From Larus michahellis (Eukaryota > Chordata > Aves > Charadriiformes > Laridae): 64,000 nt of DNA. Made by a program: the position numbers and the translations under genes. The notes below the pieces were generated by a model. It saw only the letters and a program-made list of their open reading frames with translations. It was not told the DNA's origin and searched no databases. Shown piece after piece: positions 55,130 to 64,000 of the stretch (positions are counted from its first letter, which is position 1; each line of letters begins with the position of its first letter). The stretch lies in assembly GCF_964199755.1 (NCBI RefSeq), contig NC_133900.1, positions 74,012,727 to 74,076,726 on the forward strand. The letters run 5' to 3'.

Positions 55130-55990
55130 TCAATCTGGATGCGGGGAGGGCGGGGAGCGCCATACGCCGCGCAGCGCTAAGGCGGCGCAGCCCGGGCGGC
55201 GAGTCTGAGCGGAGCCTCAGCGTGAGGGCTGCCATTAGCGTGAGGGGAGCCGTCGGTGTGAGGGCTGCCATTAGCGTGAGGGGAGCCGTCGGCGTGAGGG
55301 GAGCCCTCAGCGCCGGGGGCGCCGTTAGCGTGAGGGAGCGGTCAGTGCCAGAAGAGCCGTTAGCGTGAGGGGAGCCCTTCGCGCCAAAGGAGCCGTTACC
55401 CAGAGGGGAGCCCTCAGCGTGAGGGGAGCCCTCCGCGCCAAAGAAGCCGTTAGCGTGAGGGGCGACCTCGGCGTGAGGGCAGCGGTCAGCGCCAGGGGCA
55501 CCGTTAGCGTGAGGGGAGCGGTCAGCACCTGCGCCGGGGCGCTACCGGGAGCCACTGGGCCCCGGCGCTAGGACCTCCTGGCGGGGCTACGCGGCTGCTC
55601 TATTTTTACTGCGGTATTTTTTGCATTCAGACTTTCCACTGCAGGCGGCCCGGGTCAGGGGATCCGCTCTGCCGGGGGAATCTGACAGGTCAGCCCAGCA
55701 AGAGTTATTTATAGAGGGGGCGGTGGACAGACGGAAGGGATGCGATCGGCATCACATTCTTCTGTTGGCGGGGCTGCGGACTGGGAGAGGCACCCACCAA
55801 CGAGCCCTCTCCCCCCCGCCGCGTCCCTCAGCACAGCCGGGCAAGGCGGCTGTGGCGGGGAAACCCCCAGCGCGGCGGCACGGCATGCCGCCCGGCTTGA
55901 CCTGCGCTTGCCAGCCCGCCCTGCCGCCGCTCACCGCCTGGGGAGAGGGGGCAGCGCGGGCCGGCCGGAGGACACAGAGGCTGTGACCTG
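55130..55990. promoter_or_regulatory. Second CpG-rich block in CORIN intron 1
   Basis: About 860 bp of GC- and CpG-rich DNA, separated from the promoter island by 2.6 kb of ordinary sequence. Its left part is the 18-bp minisatellite; its right part is unique. It contains TTATTTATAG at 55705..55714, a full match to the MEF2 consensus YTAWWWWTAR (also TATA-like). It could be an alternative promoter or an enhancer, but nothing visible decides. Open frames such as 55621..55986 show no known protein. Confidence 0.45.
55211..55527 (+). repeat. GC-rich minisatellite, about 18-bp unit
   Basis: Variants of GCCGTTAGCGTGAGGGGA recur for about 300 bp, with alternatives such as GCCCTCAGCGTGAGGGGA and GCGGTCAGCGCCAGGGGC. 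Because 18 is a multiple of three, frames through it stay open and give six-residue repeats of the VRGAVS type, but there is no sign of coding. It lies in CORIN intron 1 at the left side of a CpG-rich block. Confidence 0.85.
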
Positions 55991-58569
55991 AGCCAGGCAA
56001 GCCACCTAGGCAAGCCCCAGACTGTCTTCCCTCTCTTTTTTTCCCCATTTTTCCTCATGCGGCCTCTCAGGAAGTGAGGACCCACCTCACACACAGATTA
56101 ACTTCCCCAGTTACAGATCCCAGCAAGTGGAAGGGGACTCTTACACCCTGGCACTCAGGCTCAGCACAGTTCCAGACGAAAGTGCATACCCTTACATGAA
56201 AAACAATTGACTGCAGAGGGTCACTAGAATTAAAAATACAGAGGCAATGAGGGTAGTCAAGCTGGAGCCTGTCTGACCACTGTCTTCAGAGGTTGTTACG
56301 TGTGTGAAGACCTTTTCAAGGAGGATTTAAACTTTTCTTGTCCTACTGTGACAATCCATCACTTCACCAAGGGCTATAACCCACCTTTCTCCGCTGGCAC
56401 TGGAGAACTGTACTTGCCTAACCTGCCATTTATGAGGTCCGTTTCTTTTTGGTAGGGCAGAGTAGAAACATCAGTATTTCAAACTGTAACCAGACTGCCC
56501 CCTTCAAGCCCCGCTGCTCAAATGCTTTGTCCTAAAGGCATTTCAAAATCAGGAGGTGTCTGTCTGCCACATTTGGACGAGCCTAAGCTACATGTGCAAG
56601 CCCAGAACTGCCCAGCTGCAAGTGGGCTGACACCCGCCCCTGCCAAACCCTGGCTGGCATTCAGAAACAAGGCATTCATCTGGCCTTGTAAACAGTGCTG
56701 CTTCAGGATACCTGACACGCTGATAGGATTTGACTCTTCCCACACAGTGTAGTGGTAGCTGCTATCTTTTAAAGCCTGACCACACCAGGAGATAGTGCCG
56801 TCATGTGTAACTGCCTCACAGCGCATGCTGCTCAGCCTGAAAGCAGATGACCTGGTGTCCACAGCCTCCTGGTCCAGGTGGGGTCAAAGCCATGGCTCAC
56901 TTCTCTTAAGGAAGTGCCTGTAGTGCTTATATCATGCCTGCTGTATTGGGATGGCCTGAATCTGATGGGCCTCAACGGCAAAAACTCACAGAGCCCAAAC
57001 GGCCACTAGGCCACACCGATGGAAGCACTGTCTTCCCGCTTGTGTACAAAGGGCTTATTTAGACTTCAGCATTTGTTGGTTACAGCAGTTGAGAAGTGAT
57101 GAGAGCAGGAGACGCTGGGTTTCTTCGCTGGGTGTAACCATCCCAACATTCCCTTGCCTGTTCTGCCTTCCCCTGGAAGGAGCTTTCACCTCCTGGTAAA
57201 CGAGATTTCTGTATGGGTGCTTTTCCACCTCAGCCCCTGCACACACTCCTCGCTTGGCCATGCAAGTAATGACAAGAAAGGATGTGTCTGGCAATACATG
57301 GATTTAGTATAACGGCAGGAAAGCAATGTTCCTCAAGGGAGCAGAGTGCTAAGACCTAAACATGTATATCAGCTTAGCAAAAAAAACCAAAAAAAACCTC
57401 TCCTACATTCAAGCAAGCTTGCATTTTTAAATAATTACTGGCACTGTTAACAGTCCTGGCTTTCATTTGTATCTGCAGACATCATCTAATACATAGTTAA
57501 CAGCTAAACAACAATATGGATATATTAAATTGCTGTGTGCACATTGCACATTTTATAGGACACCTCCAATCATGACATTTTTCAAGCCATCTTACACTTT
57601 TGATTCACTGCCCATTGAAGTTATCTACCACAGGAACACGGTTAAGTGCCAGGAAAGATTTCTGCAGGGGAAATGAATGCTCTCTTCAGTATTTTATAGT
57701 CCCAGCTCCAAAAGACTGAGGAAAGACAATGTTTTGTCCTGACAATCCCGTACCAATAGAGCACAAGCAGATTCCTCTCATCTGGGCAAGCGAGCGGTGC
57801 TGCCTGGCTCACCGCCCCGAGAGCCTCCTCAGGAAAATGAGTACTGGTGGCTTCCTTAAAAACACATGCTGAGTGATGATTATATGCAAGGTTGAAGGGC
57901 CAGGCTTCCCCACAGGCAGAAAAACCAGGCTGGCTGGGTACCCCGTAAGTGGCTGATGGAGGAGGGAGGAAAAGTCATGAGCATTGCCTTTCTACAGGAG
58001 GTTTGGACATTGTTTGGGATTCCCCTGTCCCCCCACAGGAGCCCACAGCTTCCTACAGGACCTTCATGTCCAAAACGCTCTGGAGATGTCACCAGCTTTT
58101 GCAGAGACACATAAGCAGAGTGCTTCCGTAATTCCTTGTATTATTCCTTTATAGTTGCTTGGATTGTCTTAGTGATACGTTAATCCCAACGCCATGTCAC
58201 AGTACCTGAGAAGCTTTTAACAGCAATCTCCAACTAAGGGGTGCATTACAAAAACAAAACCAAAGAATTACAATTTACTCCTGCTGCCTGGTCCACCTTT
58301 TAGGAACACAGGAAGGGTGAAAGTGGCCATATGGAAAAATCCATTCCTATACTTTTACTGCTGAAAGCTAAATCTTCCCAAGAGACCCCGCGAATGCATT
58401 AAAAGCTCCAGATATTTGATTTCACTTAAGAGTTTCACCATCTCAGCCAGGCTGCTAATAATTTTTTTTAAAAAAGGTTAATTAATTAATCGTCTGCCAT
58501 GAAACGCGTCCAAGGATCATGCATTTTAAATCAAGTGGAGCGACGACACTCCTAAAGTACACTGCCGTA
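55991..58569. other. CORIN intron 1 between the two CpG-rich blocks
   Basis: Moderate GC content, unique sequence. Nothing recognised; frames such as 56518..56862 (minus) look random. Confidence 0.65.
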
Positions 58570-59409
58570 TTTGCAAACTTGTGAAACCCGCTGCTATGCC
58601 GTGTCGGTGGCGTGGGGACCGCTGCGGGAAGCTCCGCCGCCCTCTCCAGGTGCGACAGCGCCGGGCTCAGCGGTCCCGCCACCGCACCGCCACGGCACCG
58701 CCGGCAGCGCTGCCCCCCGCTGCCTCCACCCGACCCCAGGCTGCATCCGAGGCGGGGACGAGGTCACGGTGCGGCGGCTCTCCGGGAGGCCGGCCGCCGG
58801 TGGAGCTGCCACGGCCGTCCTGATGGAGGTCAAGCCCAAACTCTGTTGCCAGACCTGTTGCCGTCGGGCTCGGCGCTACTCTGCCCCGCTCCTTCCAGCG
58901 CCAGGGCAACGAACCGGCACATCAGCCCCGTTGATCTTCGCCGCTGACTTTGCGAGAGAACTGGGGAGAGGGCGCCGCTAAGCTCTTAGCGAAACGCTAA
59001 CATCGACCGGTTGTTAACTGCGACTCACCTACATCCCGCTCCTCCCGCGCAAGTTCCGCCGCGGGAGCGCCCTGGGACGGCAGGTTGGGCACAGGCGGTC
59101 ACTTGTCCCCGGCTCCGGCCGCGCCTCCCGGGGACGCGGCACCGTCCCTGCCTGCGAGCCACGGGTCCGCTCTCGCTAGGGCAGATCGCGGGGCTCGCCC
59201 CTTCTCCGCTTGCCCGAGCAACCTGCCGCTCCGCCCCGCGGTGGCAGCCCAGGGGCATTCGCCACCGGACCGCGCTCCCCCTTCTCCCGTCCGGCACGCC
59301 GGCACCCGGGGGTCGCCGAGCGGCGGAGGCAGCCGCCCTCGCAAGCCCTCAGCTCCGTGTCCCCCAGGCGTCCCCACCGCGGAGGGGAGCTCCCTCGGGC
59401 TGGCCTTAC

Positions 59410-59484
59410 CCTGTTGGCGGAGAGGACCTGTCGGTAGCGCTCCTCCTCCGCAGGCAGGGCAGGGAACTGTTGCATGGAGAGCAT
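59410..59484 (-). CDS. CORIN: CORIN coding exon 1: cytoplasmic tail of corin
   Basis: This exon encodes the N-terminal cytoplasmic tail of corin, a type II membrane serine protease that converts pro-ANP to ANP on cardiomyocytes. Two in-frame ATGs occur, at 59484 and 59475. From the second, the 22 residues begin MQQFPAL and continue PAEEERYRQ, aligning with the human tail (MKQSPALAPEERCRR, recalled). The exon ends AGG|GTAAGG at 59410, a good donor in phase 0, and the next coding exon also starts in phase 0. The first ATG has the better context (A at -3; T at -3 for the second), so the protein may start MLSMQQ. The exon lies in a strong CpG island, as expected for exon 1. The weak points are shortness and lack of transcript data. 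The 5' UTR extends right by an unknown distance. Confidence 0.85.
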
Positions 59485-59650
59485 GCTCTGGCTACCGCTG
59501 AACCCTCTCCACTTCGGCCGCCCCCCGCACCCTTCTCTACCTCAGTCTCCGAGGAGCCGCGGCCGTCCGCCTCCCGCACATACGCACTTGCGGGGCGGTG
59601 GGGGCTCCGCATTTTGTCTGCTCGGCAGACTCCCCCTCCCCCCTCCTCCA

Positions 59651-59666
59651 CCCAATAATAATAAAC
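59651..59666 (-). promoter_or_regulatory. Candidate TATA-like / inverted CCAAT element of CORIN
   Basis: Read on the minus strand, the stretch is GTTTATTATTATTGGG, an AT-rich island in GC-rich DNA about 170-190 bases upstream of the exon 1 start codon. It combines a TATA-like part with ATTGG (inverted CCAAT). Position and isolation suggest core promoter use, with initiation around 59625-59635, but this is inference. Confidence 0.3.
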
Positions 59667-60301
59667 CTCGGCGAGAAAGCCGCCGCATCCCCACCCCCTT
59701 TTGCACACAAGGCTCTACCCCTTGGGGACAAGCTGAGAGCCAGCCCACTTGCTAATTTCGCCCTAAAGCCGTCCCCCAGGGAGGGCGGATGAGGTGGTCA
59801 CAAGCCTTTGCCCCCCCGCCCCCGAGGAACGACGCCTTGTCACGCTGCGAGGGGCTTCAGGTGGCAAGAGAAGCCTGAGCCAGGGACGATGTGCGGGGCA
59901 GAAACCGGCGGAGCTCGCCCCTCGCACCCTTTACCTTGGCTCGCTTGGGGCTCTTCTGAGGGCCAGGCAGTGGGGTTGCCGGCGAGTTCCCGGTCCGCCC
60001 GGATGCGCGCTTGCAGCTGAATCGGTCTGAAGCCACCTCGGGGCAGGGACCGACCGGCGCTCCCGGCCCGCCGGGTTGGATGGAGCGCGGAGTTCAGAGC
60101 TGGGAGTGGCGAGCCCGGGCCGAGCTCCCAGGTCCATCCATCCGCGGTTCCCGGGCGCTGGAGGACCCTCCTTCTTACTGGATCCTCTTTATTTGTGCAA
60201 CGGCTCTTATTTCACCCCAAGGATAGAAAGCTTGGCCCCTACAGAGATCGCAACGCTTTCCTCCGCAGCACAGCGGCTCGCCTTTCCCCAACCCATCCTC
60301 C

Positions 60302-60307
60302 TTATCT
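60302..60307 (-). promoter_or_regulatory. GATA-type site upstream of CORIN
   Basis: TTATCT on the plus strand is AGATAA on the CORIN strand, a WGATAR match about 820 bases upstream of the start codon. Mammalian corin promoters have been reported to use GATA elements, GATA4 in heart cells (recalled). A second match, TGATAA on the plus strand, is at 60765..60770. Six-base motifs are common by chance, so confidence is low. Confidence 0.25.
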
Positions 60308-61066
60308 CCAAAAGGAGGGCTGAAAGCGGCGCCGGGCGCTGCCGCCAGCACAGCAGTAGCGGAGCTTTCTCCATCTCCTTTCCCGCAGGCAGGCTCCGCT
60401 CCCAGCCCCTCCGGGGGATACGCAAGCCTGTCGCGCCCCGTCCCTGCCGAACGAGGAAGCGCTGCCCGGGAGGACAGCGGCGGCCGGGGACGCTGCACCT
60501 GTCCCGGCCGTGACCGACCCCAAGGACCGGAGAGCTGGAGGCGTGCGCTGTTTGTTACAAACCTCTCGAAGCAAAGCTCTCATGCCAAGTGCCGCCTGCA
60601 GCTGCAAATGACAGAGCAAATGCCCCACCCCCCTGAGACATCGACTTTTAAGACTTGCATTTTGATGCATTTTTCTTCTCTTGCCTGTACCGCATCCAAA
60701 GATGCCGGGTCTGACTGAAGCCCGGGTCTGTGTACTAACGGAGCTTGCAAACGCTATCCAAGAATGATAAAGTCAACAGGACAAAATGCATATGGTTGAG
60801 GGGCAGAAGTGGGCGCTACAACAGACGCAGTTCAGGACCCTTCCAGGAGCTACAGAGAGCTGTCGCCGGGTTCTGAGATGACATCTGTAAACCAGAAAGG
60901 CTTCCCGTTTTACTGCACGTTTCAGTGCTTCTGAAATGCTATCATTCAAAATGTGAGTCAGAAAACACCCAAAAAATGTGAACCACCACCTCGACATGAA
61001 TATGGCTTCTATCCCTAGTCACCACTTGTTGCTATCAGTGAGGATGATACCCCTCATATATAGAGT

Positions 61067-61083
61067 TTGTTTATATATATATA
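61067..61083. repeat. Short TA microsatellite
   Basis: TTTATATATATATAAGG upstream of CORIN. A similar short TA run is at 42221..42232. Confidence 0.85.
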
Positions 61084-61614
61084 AGGCAAACATATCTTCC
61101 TAACTTTTTTTTTTCCAGCTATCTTTATTTCCATACCTTCGGATTTAGGCACTGTCACATTTTGTTTGTGTGCAAACTTTATGAGGCAGAGACTGGTCAC
61201 TGTGTGCTTCTGGAGTGGCATTGCACCTAACTCCTGTTCATGGTAATTCAGTCCTGCTTTTTTTTTTTTACCCAACCAAGCAAAGTCCCCTCTGGAAGCA
61301 AGCAGTGGTTTTGTTTTTAAAACAATTGCACAAATAATAGGAAAAGCACAGAAAGGGACAGAAACAAGAACATTTATGCAAAACCTTCAAATTGCTTAAT
61401 GTAAACCAACAAATATTTCATGCTGTAATGCTGATAAAAAGAGGAATCAAACCATAATCCATTACTTATTACAGTATTTTACAGAGATTAGCCTTGTCAA
61501 AAATTACAATAGGAACAACTGATAACAGAAATCTAAGCAGTGCAGCACATGGCTCAGACTGCAAAGCCATCTTGGCCTTGGGATTAGGGATTTGAACCTA
61601 ACCCTAGGGGTTAG

Positions 61615-61678
61615 GGATTGGAACGGGATGATCTTTAAAGGTCCCTTTCAACCCAAACCATTCTATGATACGATTCTC
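61615..61678 (+). mobile_element. CR1 3' tail fragment upstream of CORIN
   Basis: GGATGATCTTTAAAGGTCCC, TTTCAACCCAAACC and ATTCTATGATACGATTCT are the CR1 3' end. Only the last 60 or so bases are present. It lies in the flank about 2.1 kb upstream of CORIN exon 1. Confidence 0.85.
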
Positions 61679-62792
61679 TTTGTCAGTAGCACCGTGAATT
61701 CCAAACCCCAAACCAATCTTGACTCCTAATCTCATACGAATTTCCTCAAGTGGGGGAGTCATTCAAATCACAGTTTCACAACTACAAGATTCAGCCACGG
61801 TGTTCAGCACACAGAGAAAGCCTAAGCCAAATTCTGTTTCTGTTGGCAATTTTACGGAAATCGCTGCATGAGAAACAATTCTTTAGATTAAATAACACTT
61901 GGTTCAATTAAGCCACAGTTCCTTCAGCGTACAATTTATTTCTAGACAGCTGCCATGTAGTCTACCTTATGACTGACTTTAATGTATCCCAGAGCTCGTA
62001 TCGATACACTATCCATACCAGAAACTTGTTTTCTGGTTGCATGGCATATAAACATTTTAATACAGAGTCCAAATAATTCATTAACATGCAACCATTAGTG
62101 GAAAGAAGCGAGCATATCTCATTATCTTAGAACTGATTTGACTTAATTTGATTTTTCTCTGTTTTTTACCTTGCATTTCCCTTCCTAGTAAGTGCAGACC
62201 ACTACAGGATCTTCATTTTATAATTCTTTTGAGCAATTGATTGATTTAATTGAATGATGATGGCAGACACAAATACAAGTTTACATTCATGAAGGAAGAG
62301 GAAGAAAAGGGAGCGAGTTAAAATCCCCACAGAAAACAACTGGTAATGGAATGAAATCAAAGCAGAAGAGGGATATCTGAACTGAAAGCAAGTGAGGACA
62401 AGGGTCACCCACAGGCTGTGCAGACAAGCATGCTCCACCCTGAACCATGCACCAGAGAGCGGCCACCACACACATCATGCTTCCACTGCCTGGCACAGGA
62501 ACCTCCTTCAAACCAAGCATCTCTGTGCTCTAACGCCACCACCCACAGGCGCATTCCTCTAATAGAAGCTGGCATATAGCAGATATGCTCTCAAAACAGA
62601 ACTACTTTATAGTAGAAACAGAACAGATTATAAACTCAGAGTTCAGTGCTGTAACACCACAATCAAGTATAGAAGCTTTAATGAACAAATTTTGGTGCTC
62701 TCTTTATAGTAACATTTCCTTCTCTAGTAGCTAAAGTCAGGACAAATGTCTAATAAATCATCTATATTTCCTTATATGAGGCCAAAACTCAC

Positions 62793-62981
62793 CATCTATT
62801 AAGTCCATTGCCATTTGTTTCATCTTTATCTGCTTCCCCAACCCATTCTCGCAATTTTGTCAGCGCAGTAACATGAGGGAACAGGATTCCATAATCCCAG
62901 CTGTAAGAGCTATCACTGCCAGAGAGGGGAACAAAAAGCACCCCTAAAACTTCCACTGCAGTATGTCGGTCCTCATTACCC
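62793..62981 (-). other. Unassigned open frame, possible exon, upstream of CORIN
   Basis: A minus-strand frame runs from just after a TAA (about 63001) to TGA next to 62792. It includes DRHTAVEVLGVLFVPLSGSD, then SSYSWDYGILFPHVTALTKL and REWVGEADKDETNGNGLN. A strong acceptor-like sequence (TTTTTGTTCCCCTCTCTGGCAG in two blocks) precedes 62915, and AGATG|GTGAGT at 62792 is a good donor. This gives a possible 123-bp exon (62793..62915) of phase 2 at both ends. The phase does not fit CORIN exon 2 (phase 0). I do not recognise the protein, and it is not the NFXL1 sequence I recall. It may be chance or a pseudogene. Confidence 0.3.
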
Positions 62982-64000
62982 GGGAGAAGTCTGCTGCTTT
63001 ACCACACCAGTCCTTGAGAACAAACAGTTTTTCAAGTTGTTTTTGATGCATTTATTATCTGACTTGGTTTTTACATTAAATTAACATACACAATGGCTTT
63101 GTTACTGTTACAGGGAACAAACTTGTCCAAGGAGTTTCCAATCCAGAATATATTGACAACTTGTAAGCACCTTGGTTCAGCAGAAGGATGAAAGCTCACC
63201 AGAATGCATTCAGAATAAGGAAAACCTCCCCCAAGTTTTTTTCATGTTATACATAGCTAAATATTCTGCATGCTACGTATCCTCATGATCAGGCTTGTCT
63301 CTATAAATTTCCCCTCAACCGCAGGTCAGACTTATCAATATGCATTTTTTGGTAAATTGTTAAAATTTTAAAGTATTTGCTCATTACATTATGTAACAGC
63401 ACATTACATTTAAATTACTGGAAAAAAACCACCCTACCTTCAGTTCAATACTTCCTTTCTAGAACTACCATCTTTCACGTATGCTGAATAATGGTGATTT
63501 TATCTGTACCTTTTACGTCAAAGGTTGTCATGCTTGCAACATGCAGCTCCAACCAAAAAAATTAACTGTAAAAATAATTTTAAAAAGCAAACAGAAACAG
63601 TGATTTATTTATCTGCAGATTGCTCGAACCCACACACTTTTTATTTTTTATGACAAGAAACAAATATCTGGTTCAGCAGGCAGACCAACAAAGTGCAAAT
63701 GACTCAGATGGCTGGATAAGATATACAGAACTATTTTGAATAAAATTTCAAAAATAGGTATGTCTTGCATATGCGAGGTTCAGGACAGACACAAATCCTT
63801 TAAGAAAGGGAATATGCCTACTTATACACACATTTGTATGAATGGAATGAATCTTTAAAGATTGGTGTCCTTTCTTACTATAATAAAGATGAGAAGCAAG
63901 TCTTTTTCTCTGCAGTATTTCACACAAATACTGCAAAATATGCAGAAAAGAACACTAAGAACTACATCAAACATAACTCCAGTGCAGTTCATTTTTATAG

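Larger units (their letters stand above)
1..59484 (-). other. CORIN: CORIN gene body, 5' part (exons 1-4 and introns)
   Basis: The four exons are collinear, in one orientation, with phases that chain correctly (0, 1, 1, then 2 out). Intron 1 is 41550..59409 (17.9 kb), intron 2 is 31284..41404 (10.1 kb), intron 3 is 5618..30830 (25.2 kb), and intron 4 is present only as 1..5406. The product is a type II membrane protein; the LDLR, second Frizzled, SRCR and protease parts are off the left edge. In human, CORIN lies between ATP10D and NFXL1, with NFXL1 upstream on the same strand (recalled). If synteny holds, NFXL1 lies beyond base 64000. Confidence 0.93.
58570..60530. promoter_or_regulatory. 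CpG island over CORIN promoter and exon 1
   Basis: About 2 kb of markedly GC- and CpG-rich sequence in an otherwise AT-rich window, centred on CORIN exon 1. It contains many CCGCCC/GGGCGG-like boxes and a short AT-rich break at 59651..59665. Numerous open frames occur on both strands here, but they are the usual by-product of stop-poor GC-rich DNA and show no recognisable protein other than exon 1. It most likely holds the transcription start and 5' UTR. Bidirectional transcription cannot be excluded. Confidence 0.8.
60531..64000. other. Upstream flank of CORIN
   Basis: AT-rich flank with the CR1 tail at 61615, a TA run and the unassigned frame at 62793. No other exon seen. In human the next gene upstream is NFXL1 (recalled); none of its cysteine-rich repeats appear here. 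Confidence 0.65.

Noticed and set aside
58571..60670. Many open frames of 60-215 codons on both strands in the CpG island
   Set aside because: GC-rich DNA has few stops; apart from CORIN exon 1 none shows a known domain or splice context.
61545..61612. Possible third tRNA-like unit and telomere-like CCCTAGGGGTTAGGG
   Set aside because: Match to the other units is too weak, and the telomere-like words are too few to be an interstitial telomere repeat.
1..64000. CRISPR array, operons, bacterial promoters, prophage
   Set aside because: The sequence is vertebrate nuclear DNA; no such structure is present.
1..64000. Complete tRNA, rRNA or microRNA genes
   Set aside because: No complete cloverleaf, rRNA stretch or recognisable microRNA hairpin found by eye; a covariance-model scan was not possible.

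Overview
This window is vertebrate nuclear DNA, almost certainly from a bird. It carries several CR1 non-LTR retrotransposon copies with the typical ATTCTATG-type 3' tail, avian-type ERV-L LTR fragments, long AT-rich introns and a single promoter-like CpG island. There are no bacterial features, and most open reading frames over 60 codons are chance frames.

The only gene I can support is the 5' part of CORIN, on the minus strand. It encodes corin, the type II transmembrane serine protease that activates pro-atrial natriuretic peptide. Four coding exons with canonical splice sites and matching phases read right to left: exon 1 (59410..59484, cytoplasmic tail), exon 2 (41405..41549, membrane anchor), exon 3 (30831..31283, extracellular stem) and exon 4 (5407..5617, first half of Frizzled domain 1). 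The rest of the gene (remainder of Frizzled 1, LDL receptor repeats, Frizzled 2, scavenger-receptor domain, protease) must lie to the left of base 1. The window covers about 294 codons of CORIN; the rest of 1..59409 is intron.

Layout: 1..1693 is a CR1 copy in reverse orientation with an unbroken reverse-transcriptase frame running off the edge. Exon 4 follows, then a 25 kb intron 3 with three plus-strand CR1 fragments (6020, 16017, 19941) and two nearly identical ERV-L LTR pieces (13455 and 18153). Exon 3 and a 10 kb intron 2 follow. Intron 1 (18 kb) has an older CR1, a degraded ERV-L LTR, a reverse CR1 tail, an 18-bp GC-rich minisatellite and an intragenic CpG-rich block at 55.1-56.0 kb. The main CpG island (58.6-60.5 kb) surrounds exon 1. 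The last 3.5 kb is upstream flank with a CR1 tail and one unexplained open frame at 62793..62981.

Most notable observations: a bird corin stem exon more than twice the length I recall for mammals, with an extra juxtamembrane cysteine; the long intact CR1 frame; two ERV-L pieces about 99% alike over roughly 295 bp, 4.6 kb apart; a second CpG-rich block with minisatellite and MEF2-type site inside intron 1; and the unassigned minus-strand frame upstream. I found no wholly new biological system.
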